Below are positions 1 to 6,155 of a stretch of DNA of 6,155 bases, piece after piece (positions within the stretch are counted from its first letter, which is position 1; each line of letters begins with the position of its first letter). The stretch comes from an uncultured Campylobacterota bacterium (GTDB lineage: Bacteria > Campylobacterota > Campylobacteria > Campylobacterales > Arcobacteraceae). Under the pieces are notes generated by a model, which saw only the letters and a list, made by a program, of their open reading frames with translations, ran no database searches and was not told the origin of the DNA. Location of the stretch: positions 1 to 6,155 of the forward strand of contig CAIJNA010000101.1 of assembly GCA_903821805.1 (NCBI GenBank), in the 5' to 3' direction. Made by a program: the position numbers and the translations under genes.

Positions 1-462
1 AAGCCATTACAAAATATTAATGACGTGAAATATTTAAAATCTTTTGAGGAAGTTTTATTTGGTAAAAGGTTTTACAATGCAATATGGAAAAATCTCCATG
101 AATTATATAATATACTAGAATTTGACGAAATTGAACGATATAAATTTAGAGAAAGCTTTGGATATGTAACAACTAATACATACAATAAGCTTCAAGCTAA
201 ATTGGACAATTTATGTACAAAAAATGAAAAAGATGGCAGCTTTTTTACTTTCAAAATTGTTTCATTAAATATTGGAATAGACTCAGATTTTACATTGTTT
301 GATGGAGAAAAGCCAATTAAGATCGATGCAATATCAACTATAAGGAAAAGACTAAAAAAATCTATTTTAAATACGGTTCCATTTTATTTGTACTCAAACA
401 AAGAAAATATTAGTAATGAGATGATTGTGGAGATAAAACAAATACTGATTGATTGTTTTTAA
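1..462 (+). CDS. C-terminal part of an unrecognised protein, 5' end outside window
   Basis: This reading frame is open from the first base of the window to a TAA at 460-462, giving 153 residues. I do not recognise the family. A GTG at 25 could be read as a start, but no Shine-Dalgarno-like sequence precedes it, the frame stays open upstream of it, and the first in-frame ATG is only at 421. The GTG is therefore more likely an internal valine, and the true start lies off the left edge. The product is rich in Lys, Ile, Asn and Phe. It shows no signal peptide, membrane segment, metal-binding Cys/His cluster or nucleotide-binding motif. It has a charged, probably helical N-terminal part (through roughly codon 70), a more beta-like middle (FFTFKIVSLNIGIDSDFTLF) and a Lys/Arg-rich stretch (TIRKRLKKS) before the end. 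GC is 116 of 462 bases (25%), lower than the rpoC regions I counted. It converges on rpoC with a 37-base gap, so it is not part of the polymerase operon. That it is a real gene is likely; its function is unknown. Confidence 0.6.
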   Translation, partial: KPLQNINDVKYLKSFEEVLFGKRFYNAIWKNLHELYNILEFDEIERYKFRESFGYVTTNTYNKLQAKLDNLCTKNEKDGSFFTFKIVSLNIGIDSDFTLFDGEKPIKIDAISTIRKRLKKSILNTVPFYLYSNKENISNEMIVEIKQILIDCF

Positions 463-475
463 ATGAGAAAATAGC

Positions 476-497
476 AAATAAGGCCTGAGCCTTATTT
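476..497. terminator. Probable bidirectional terminator between converging genes
   Basis: A perfect 9-bp inverted repeat, AAATAAGGC at 476-484 and GCCTTATTT at 489-497, encloses the 4-base loop CTGA. It lies 3 bases beyond the rpoC stop and 14 bases beyond the stop of the plus-strand gene. Because the outer stem pairs are A-T, either strand gives a GC-containing stem base followed by a T-rich 3' arm (TTATTT). On the minus strand this continues into GCTATTTTCTC, which is moderately T-rich; on the plus strand the sequence after the stem is not T-rich. Position and symmetry suggest it ends transcription of rpoBC and of the converging gene. The call rests on sequence alone; the stem has only three G-C pairs, so it may be weak. 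Confidence 0.7.
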
Positions 498-499
498 AA

Positions 500-3400
500 C
501 TACACGTTATGAATAAAATTGATTTTTCTATTTCTATAAAGACCTGTTCCAACTGGTATTGTTCTACCAATTACAACATTTTCTTTTAAGTCTGTTAGCA
601 TATCTATTTTCGAACTAATAGCAGCTTCAGTTAAAACTTTTGTAGTTTCCTGGAATGATGCAGAAGATATAATACTATCACTTGTAACGGCAGCTCTTGT
701 AATACCTAAAAGTATAGGTTCAGCAATAGCTGGTTCTCCGCCAATTTTGATGATTTTACTATTTTCTTCATTGAATCTTCTTTTTGAAACCATATCACCA
801 GTAACAAATTTAGTATTTCCAGAATCAACAATGCTAACTTGTCTAAGCATTTGAGATAAAATAACCTCAATATGTTTATCAGCAATGCTAACACCTTGAC
901 CTCGGTAAACACCTTGAACTTCAGCAACTATAAATTCATTTAGAGCTTTTTCACCTAAAATTTTAAGAATATCATGACTTGCTTTTTGTCCATCTGTTAA
1001 TTGCTCACCAGCATGTACAAACTCTCCATCTCTTACAAGAATTTCTCTATTTTTATCAATTAGATTTTCGCTTTTGTTTCCAGCATTATCTGTAATAGTA
1101 AGTCTTTGTTTATTTCTAAGTGGTTTTCCAAAACTGATTACACCATCAAACTCAGCTAAAACAGCTATATTTTTAGGTCTTCTAGCTTCGAATAATTCAG
1201 AAACTCTTGGAAGACCTCCAGTAATATCGCTTGATTTTGCAACTGCTTTTGGTGTTTTACCAATAATATCAGCAACTTTGATATCTTCACCATTAGCAAC
1301 ATTGATAGAAGTTTTAGACTCAAGAACATATGCTCTAATTTCTTCATTTTTACCATGAATAATAATTGTAGGTTTATATGCAGCTGGTATATATTCATTT
1401 ACAACCAATTTAGAAGTTCCAGTAAGTTCATCATATTGCTCACTAACTGTTAAACCTGGAATGATATCTTCAAATGAAACTTTACCATCAATCTCCGCAA
1501 TTGTTGGATTCGCATATGGGTCCCATTGTGCAACAATTGTATGCTCTTCAGTTGCAGGTTTTGCAATAACATCACCTTTTTTAACAATATCATTGTCATT
1601 AACTTCAAGCACAGAATCTCTAGATACGTAGAATCTAGCAGCTTCTCTATCTTCACTATCAACAATAACAGCAAAGAATCCTTTTTTATAAATTACGTCA
1701 CCTTTTTTCATATCATGAATTCTTTCAAGATAATCACCAACAAGTTTGTAATATTTAACAGTACCAGCTTCTTTTGTTCTGATTTCAGTTGTTACAGGAG
1801 CACCGTCAGCAACTAATAACTCAGATGCATATGGGATTCGTGAAGGAACATTCCAACCGTCTTTAATTATCTCAACGATTGATTCTCCTCTTTCAACTGT
1901 ATCACCATCAACATATGGAAGATACATTTTAGCTTCAATTTTACCACTAACACCTGCAAGTTCATTTGGTTTTGCAATATCAGTTTTTCTTAAATAGTAT
2001 TTTTTAGTTTCTTTATCACCAGTTACAACCAATACAATCTCTTCATGTGTTGTTTGGATAGAGATTTTTCCATCAAATGGAGCATTAATTTTTGGCTCAA
2101 CAAGTAAAACTGCAGCATTTCTTCTATTAGCAACTACATTTTTCCCTTCTTTTGAAAGATATGTTTTTACATTGTAGTATCTCAAGAATCCTTCACTAGT
2201 AGCTTTTAATTCTTTTTCTGCTTGAGTAGCACTTGCTGTTCCCCCAACGTGGAATGTTCTAAGAGTCAACTGCGTTCCTGGTTCACCAATAGATTGAGCA
2301 GCTAGTACCCCAACAGCCTCACCTGGGTTAACTTTTCTTTGTTCCCCAAGATTTAGACCGTAACATTTAGCACAAAGTGAATTTTCTGCTTTACAAGTTA
2401 AAGGTGTTCTGATTGTTACAGATTTAACACCAGCATCAGCTACTATTTTTGCATCATCTTCACTAATTAAAGAACCTTCACTGAATAAAATTTCATTTGA
2501 AATTGGATCAACTATGTCATTTGCAATAACTCTTCCAGTAATTCTTTCAGCCAATGTTTCTACAAGTTCATTTCCGTCTGTAATACTACTAATTGTAATA
2601 CCTTCATGAGTTCCACAATCCTCAATAGAAATTCTTACATTTTGAGAAATATCTACAAGTTTTCTTGTTAAATATCCTGCATTTGCTGTTTTAAGAGCTG
2701 TATCTGCAAGTCCTTTTCTAGCACCATGAGTAGAAATAAAGTATTCAAGAACATTTAGTCCTTCTCTAAAGTTAGAGATAATTGGTGTTTCAATAATTGA
2801 ACCATCTGGCTTAGCCATAAGTCCCCTCATACCAGCTAGCTGTCTAATTTGAGCTGCTGAACCCCTTGCACCTGAATCTGCCATCATATAAATAGAGTTA
2901 AATCCATCTTTGTCAGTTTTAACTAAATCCATCATTTCTGTTCCAAGTTTATTGTTTAGAAGAGTCCAGATATCAATAATTTTATTGTATCTTTCTTGTT
3001 CTGTTAAAAGACCTTGATTGAATTGTTTTTGAACCTCAATAACTTCTTTTTTAGCACTTGCTACAAGACCTTCTTTAGATTCAGGAATTCTAATATCATC
3101 AATAGAAATTGAGATACCTGCCATTGTTGCATATTTAAATCCTAGATTTTTTAAATTGTCAAGGAATCTTGGAGTTACTGCATAACCACCATATTTATAA
3201 ATATAATCAACTAGAGCACCAATATCTTTTTTCTTCAAGATTTTATTCCAGAATGAAACCGGAACGAAGTCTGGTAAGATATTTTTAATAATCATTCTTC
3301 CAACAGTTGTTGTAATAACATGACCATCAAGAATTGTTCTAATTTTTGCATGAATATCAACTTTTTTGTGCTCAAGAGCCATTAATGCTTCATTTAAGTC

Positions 3401-5050
3401 TGTAAAGATTTTGTGCTCACCTTTTACGCCATCTTTTTCAAGAGTCATATAATAAAGACCAAGAATCATATCTTGCGAAGGTACCGCTAAAGCTCTACCT
3501 GACGCAGGAAGAAGAATATTCATAGAAGACATCATTAAGATTTTAGCTTCTGCAATTGCTTCTTGACTTAAAGGTACGTGTACAGCCATTTGATCCCCAT
3601 CAAAGTCGGCATTAAATGCTGAACATACAAGTGGATGCAATTGAATAGCTTTTCCATCAATTAGAACTGGATGGAATGCTTGAATTGAAAGTTTATGTAG
3701 AGTTGGGGCTCTATTTAGCATAACTGGATAATCTTCAACAATTTCAGCTAAACATTCCCAAACTTCATTTGTTTCGTTTTCAATCAATCTTTTTGAAGCT
3801 TTAAGTGTAGTTGCATATCCTTTTTCTTCAAGTTTTGCCATAAGATGCGGTTTGAACAATTCTAACGCCATTTTTTTAGGTAAACCACATTGGTCCATTC
3901 TAAGTGTAGGTCCAACAACGATTACAGATCGACCAGAGAAGTCAACCCTTTTTCCAAGAAGATTTTGTCTAAATCGACCTTGTTTACCTTTAATAATTTC
4001 AGAAAGTGATTTAAGTGGTCTTTTATTTGCACCTTTAACTGCATTTGCAGTTTTAGCATTATCAAATAGTGCGTCAACAGCCTCTTGTAGCATTCTCATT
4101 TCATTTCTAATAATGATTTCTGGAGCATCAAGTTCAACTAGTCTTTTAAGTCTGTTGTTTCTATTGATAACTCTTCTATAAAGGTCATTAACGTCAGAAA
4201 CAGCAAATTTACCACCGTCAAGCGCAACTAGAGGTCTAATATCAGGAGGAAGTACAGGTAAAACTGTAAGCATCATCCACTCAGGTCTATTTCCACTATT
4301 TAAGAAATTTTCAACTACTTTCAATCTTTTTACAATTGATTTAATTTTAGCTTCTGATTTAGTATTTTGAATATCTTCTTTAAGACTATTTAAAAGGTCA
4401 ACTAAATCAAGATTTTTTAACATATTTAAAACAACTTGTCCACCCATTTTTGCAGAAAAACCAGTGTCGTCATAATGTTCTTCAATTTGTCTATATTGCT
4501 CTTCATTTAAAATATCATATTTTAAAACTTTTTTTGATGCGTCACTATCATAGTATGCTTCACCAGGATTTTCAACAATATATGCTTCATAGTAAAGTAC
4601 TCTTTCAAGATCTTTTAATTTAACACCAAGAAGCGTTCCTATTCTTGAAGGAAGTGAACTAACCATCCAGATATGAGCAACAGGAGCAACAAGATCAATA
4701 TGTCCCATTCTGTGTCTTCTTACTTTTGAGCTTATTACTTCAACTCCACATTTTTCACAAACTACGCCTTTGTATCTCATCTTTTTGTATTTTCCACAAA
4801 GACATTCGTAATTTTTTACTGGTCCAAAGATTTTTGCACAAAAAAGTCCATCTCTCTCAGGTTTTAGTGTTCTATAGTTGATAGTTTCAGGTTTTTTAAC
4901 TTCTCCAGAAGACCAAGAAAGAATTTTCTCAGGACTAGCTAGATTAATTTGAAATGCTGAAAAATCTTTTGGTTTGTCTAATTCGCCTATTTCAATAGAT
5001 TTCAATATTTTTTGCTCTCCAGCAAACGATGTTACATAATTACTACTCAT
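500..5050 (-). CDS. rpoC: DNA-directed RNA polymerase subunit beta'
   Basis: This is the complete beta' subunit (EC 2.7.7.6), 1516 residues against 1407 in E. coli; the excess lies mainly in the trigger-loop insertion. The subunit carries the catalytic Mg and, with beta, alpha and omega, forms core polymerase in the cytoplasm. Visible in order: zinc site 1 (Cys83, 85, 98, 101); clamp helices with YRRVINRNNRLKRL (291-304); switch region RFRQNLLGKRVDFSGRS (359-375); LNRAPTLHKL (445-454); NADFDGD with Asp482, 484 and 486 binding Mg; F-loop (about 723-743); bridge helix (about 767-802); zinc site 2 (Cys812, 886, 893, 896); trigger loop (about 918-940 and 1275-1290) split by a large insertion; and the C-terminal FQETTKVLTEAA region (1466-1477). 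The protein ends soon after PVGTGLYRNRK, without the longer acidic tail of E. coli. The ATG at 5048-5050 is well supported: an in-frame TAG lies two codons upstream (5057-5059) and a GAAGAGG ribosome site is well spaced. The start overlaps the end of rpoB by 8 bases. Identity is certain. Confidence 0.99.
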   Translation of the reverse strand: MSSNYVTSFAGEQKILKSIEIGELDKPKDFSAFQINLASPEKILSWSSGEVKKPETINYRTLKPERDGLFCAKIFGPVKNYECLCGKYKKMRYKGVVCEKCGVEVISSKVRRHRMGHIDLVAPVAHIWMVSSLPSRIGTLLGVKLKDLERVLYYEAYIVENPGEAYYDSDASKKVLKYDILNEEQYRQIEEHYDDTGFSAKMGGQVVLNMLKNLDLVDLLNSLKEDIQNTKSEAKIKSIVKRLKVVENFLNSGNRPEWMMLTVLPVLPPDIRPLVALDGGKFAVSDVNDLYRRVINRNNRLKRLVELDAPEIIIRNEMRMLQEAVDALFDNAKTANAVKGANKRPLKSLSEIIKGKQGRFRQNLLGKRVDFSGRSVIVVGPTLRMDQCGLPKKMALELFKPHLMAKLEEKGYATTLKASKRLIENETNEVWECLAEIVEDYPVMLNRAPTLHKLSIQAFHPVLIDGKAIQLHPLVCSAFNADFDGDQMAVHVPLSQEAIAEAKILMMSSMNILLPASGRALAVPSQDMILGLYYMTLEKDGVKGEHKIFTDLNEALMALEHKKVDIHAKIRTILDGHVITTTVGRMIIKNILPDFVPVSFWNKILKKKDIGALVDYIYKYGGYAVTPRFLDNLKNLGFKYATMAGISISIDDIRIPESKEGLVASAKKEVIEVQKQFNQGLLTEQERYNKIIDIWTLLNNKLGTEMMDLVKTDKDGFNSIYMMADSGARGSAAQIRQLAGMRGLMAKPDGSIIETPIISNFREGLNVLEYFISTHGARKGLADTALKTANAGYLTRKLVDISQNVRISIEDCGTHEGITISSITDGNELVETLAERITGRVIANDIVDPISNEILFSEGSLISEDDAKIVADAGVKSVTIRTPLTCKAENSLCAKCYGLNLGEQRKVNPGEAVGVLAAQSIGEPGTQLTLRTFHVGGTASATQAEKELKATSEGFLRYYNVKTYLSKEGKNVVANRRNAAVLLVEPKINAPFDGKISIQTTHEEIVLVVTGDKETKKYYLRKTDIAKPNELAGVSGKIEAKMYLPYVDGDTVERGESIVEIIKDGWNVPSRIPYASELLVADGAPVTTEIRTKEAGTVKYYKLVGDYLERIHDMKKGDVIYKKGFFAVIVDSEDREAARFYVSRDSVLEVNDNDIVKKGDVIAKPATEEHTIVAQWDPYANPTIAEIDGKVSFEDIIPGLTVSEQYDELTGTSKLVVNEYIPAAYKPTIIIHGKNEEIRAYVLESKTSINVANGEDIKVADIIGKTPKAVAKSSDITGGLPRVSELFEARRPKNIAVLAEFDGVISFGKPLRNKQRLTITDNAGNKSENLIDKNREILVRDGEFVHAGEQLTDGQKASHDILKILGEKALNEFIVAEVQGVYRGQGVSIADKHIEVILSQMLRQVSIVDSGNTKFVTGDMVSKRRFNEENSKIIKIGGEPAIAEPILLGITRAAVTSDSIISSASFQETTKVLTEAAISSKIDMLTDLKENVVIGRTIPVGTGLYRNRKINFIHNV
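1232..2230 (-). other. rpoC: Lineage-type insertion inside the trigger loop (SI3-like) of beta'
   Basis: Residues about 941-1273 separate the two halves of the trigger loop, TLRTFHVGG (929-937) and ITGGLPRVSELFEARRPK (1276-1293). The corresponding E. coli insertion, SI3, is about 190 residues and consists of sandwich-barrel hybrid domains. Here it is about 335 residues. Motifs typical of barrel-sandwich folds recur: VDGDTVERGESIVEI (1047-1061), VNDNDIVKKGDVIAKP (1150-1165) and VANGEDIKVADIIGKTP (1251-1267). The later part aligns with E. coli SI3 (QWDPYANPTIAEIDG, EQYDELTG), while residues about 986-1128 have no E. coli counterpart. Boundaries are by eye and comparison with remembered E. coli sequence. 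Confidence 0.8.
3587..3613 (-). other. rpoC: Catalytic Mg-binding motif of RNA polymerase
   Basis: These bases encode NADFDGDQM, residues 480-488 of beta'. The three aspartates, 482, 484 and 486 (E. coli 460, 462, 464), hold the Mg ion used for nucleotide addition in all cellular RNA polymerases. The motif is intact, so the encoded enzyme should be catalytically active. Confidence 0.98.
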
Positions 5051-6155
5051 CTGTTTCTACCTCTTCATAAATTTCTACGTCAAGTGCAAGTGCTTGAAGC
5101 TCTTTTGTTAATACAAAGAATGTTTCTGGGATACCTGAATTAGGCACATTCTCACCATTTGAAATAGCTCTGTAAGCTAGCGTTCTACCTTCAACGTCAT
5201 CTGATTTAGTTGTAAGCATTTCTCTAAGAACTGCTGTAGCTCCGTAAGCTTCTAGAGCCCAAACTTCCATCTCTCCAAATCTTTGTCCACCGAATAGTGC
5301 TTTTCCACCAACTGGTTGTTGTGTTACTAATGAATATGGTCCAGTACTTCTAGCGTGAACTTTTTCATCAACTAAGTGATGTAGTTTTAACATATACATT
5401 ACACCAACGTTAACTCTTTCGATCATTTTTTCACCAGTCATACCATCATAAAGTGTAGTTTTACCATCTGGATCCATTTTTGCTAATTGGAATAATTTAT
5501 CAAATTCTTCTTGTTTAGCTCCATCGAATACTTGTGTTGCAAATTTAACACCTTTGCTCCAATCTCTAGCATAATCAATAAGTTCTTCATTAGTAATACT
5601 ATTTAAGAATTCTTTACCATGCATTAATTTTGCTACATCAGCGATTTCAATCATTTTAGCTCTTAAGTCAGCAATAAAAGTATCTTTTTGGTCATCAAAC
5701 ATTTGTTGTATTTGAGTTCCTAATTTTTTACCAACAATTCCTAAATGAACTTCAAGAATTTGTCCAATATTCATCCTTGATGGAACCCCTAGTGGATTTA
5801 ATACAACATCAACAGTACTACCATCTTCTAAATAAGGCATGTCAACTTCAGGTACAATATTTGATACGATACCTTTATTTCCATGTCGTCCAGCCATTTT
5901 ATCCCCAACTTTGATTTTTCTTTTAGTTGCAATATAAACTTTAACTTGTTTAATAACACCACTTGGCAAGATATCATCGTGTTCTAAAATATTGATTTTC
6001 TCTTCATGAGCTTCTCTTAATTTTGTTTTTTCTTTAATAAAATGCTCTTTAATGTTGTTGTATTCTTTTGAAATATTATTATCATAAGAAGCAACAAGTT
6101 TTTTCATAGCAAATCTATTGATACTTTGAAGTTGTTCTTCAGTTACCATAGATCG
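5043..6155 (-). CDS. rpoB: DNA-directed RNA polymerase subunit beta, C-terminal part
   Basis: This is the last 370 codons of beta, cut by the right edge; roughly 1000 N-terminal residues, including the rifampicin pocket, are outside. The frame is open to the edge (Arg-Ser precede the ATG at 6149), so that Met is internal. Numbering from it: residues 1-57 are charged and helical and correspond to the region of the E. coli SI2 insertion. GDKMAGRHGNKG (82-93) holds Lys84 and Lys92, equivalent to E. coli Lys1065 and Lys1073, which contact the RNA 3' end and incoming nucleotide. LNPLGVPSRMNIGQ (117-130) and VHARSTGPYSLVTQQP (264-279), with His265 matching E. coli His1237, line the active-centre region. 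GGQRFGEMEVWALEAYGA (287-304) is the conserved C-terminal segment that packs against the beta' clamp. The stop is TAG at 5043-5045, overlapping rpoC. Beta binds alpha and beta' to form the core enzyme. Identity is certain; no defect is seen. Confidence 0.98.
   Translation of the reverse strand, partial: RSMVTEEQLQSINRFAMKKLVASYDNNISKEYNNIKEHFIKEKTKLREAHEEKINILEHDDILPSGVIKQVKVYIATKRKIKVGDKMAGRHGNKGIVSNIVPEVDMPYLEDGSTVDVVLNPLGVPSRMNIGQILEVHLGIVGKKLGTQIQQMFDDQKDTFIADLRAKMIEIADVAKLMHGKEFLNSITNEELIDYARDWSKGVKFATQVFDGAKQEEFDKLFQLAKMDPDGKTTLYDGMTGEKMIERVNVGVMYMLKLHHLVDEKVHARSTGPYSLVTQQPVGGKALFGGQRFGEMEVWALEAYGATAVLREMLTTKSDDVEGRTLAYRAISNGENVPNSGIPETFFVLTKELQALALDVEIYEEVETDE
5060..5066 (-). promoter_or_regulatory. 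rpoC ribosome binding site within the end of rpoB
   Basis: On the minus strand GAAGAGG lies 9 bases before the rpoC ATG and resembles a Shine-Dalgarno sequence. It is embedded in the last codons of rpoB (Tyr-Glu-Glu-Val). Together with the 8-base stop/start overlap this suggests that ribosomes finishing rpoB help translation of rpoC to begin, keeping beta and beta' levels matched. The site also supports the chosen rpoC start. Confidence 0.7.

Noticed and set aside
25..27. GTG as the start codon of the left-hand gene
   Set aside because: There is no Shine-Dalgarno-like sequence before it, the frame remains open to the window edge, and no in-frame ATG occurs until 421. An internal valine is more likely.
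706..927. Minus-strand open frame of 73 codons in another frame inside rpoC
   Set aside because: It is an alternative frame of an intact rpoC with Leu/Lys-rich low-complexity translation; similar frames at 1165-1398 and 1450-1674 were rejected for the same reason.
1074..1358. Plus-strand open frame of 94 codons opposite rpoC
   Set aside because: It lies entirely antisense to conserved rpoC codons, has no ribosome site I can see, and its hydrophobic Ser/Leu-rich translation is what the complement of a coding frame typically gives.
1526..1816. Plus-strand open frame of 96 codons opposite the rpoC insertion
   Set aside because: It is rich in Phe, Asn and Ser from complementing AT-rich codons, has no ribosome site, and lies inside a complete real gene.
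3867..3876. Run of seven A on the rpoC strand as a possible slippage site
   Set aside because: It encodes the invariant LPKKMALELF motif (CCT AAA AAA ATG), does not fit the X XXY YYZ frameshift pattern in frame, and the gene is intact without slippage.
3852..4181. Plus-strand open frame of 109 codons opposite rpoC
   Set aside because: It is antisense to the highly conserved switch and clamp-helix region of beta'. Its Leu/Ser-rich translation is a shadow of that frame.
6147..6149. ATG as the start of a short separate rpoB-like gene
   Set aside because: The frame continues upstream to the edge through Arg-Ser, and the sequence corresponds to the middle of a normal beta C-terminal region, so this is truncation by the window and not a short gene.

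Overview
This window is almost entirely the 3' part of an rpoB-rpoC operon, encoding the two largest RNA polymerase subunits, read on the minus strand. The tail end of an unrelated gene converges on it from the left edge. The DNA is AT-rich, and the RpoC sequence carries features I associate from memory with Campylobacterota (the former Epsilonproteobacteria), perhaps an Arcobacter-like genus. These features are a very large insertion in the trigger loop, the trigger-loop motif TLRTFHVGG, and rpoB and rpoC that are directly abutted yet still separate genes (they are fused in Helicobacter and Wolinella). The phylum call is fairly firm; the genus is a guess.

Layout, left to right. Positions 1-462 (+) hold the C-terminal part of an unrecognised, very AT-rich gene (25% GC by hand count) whose start lies outside the window. 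Positions 463-499 are a 37-base gap between converging genes, filled mostly by a perfect hairpin that probably terminates both. Positions 500-5050 (-) are a complete rpoC of 1516 codons. Positions 5043-6155 (-) are the last 370 codons of rpoB, cut by the window edge. rpoB is upstream in transcription, and its stop overlaps the rpoC start by 8 bases, so the two subunits are probably made by coupled translation. There is no stretch over 300 bases without a gene.

The beta C-terminal part and beta' form the catalytic core together. The window holds the Mg-binding NADFDGD motif, both zinc-binding sites, the bridge helix and trigger loop of beta', and the lysine-rich active-site loop and clamp-contacting C-terminus of beta. 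All essential motifs look intact, and no frameshift or truncation is visible.

I found no undescribed system here. The observations worth a second look are variations within RNA polymerase: loss of most of the beta' residues that form ppGpp site 1 in E. coli, a Leu in place of the trigger-loop Met, and about 140 extra residues forming what looks like an additional barrel domain in the trigger-loop insertion. The unidentified converging gene is the only truly unknown content.
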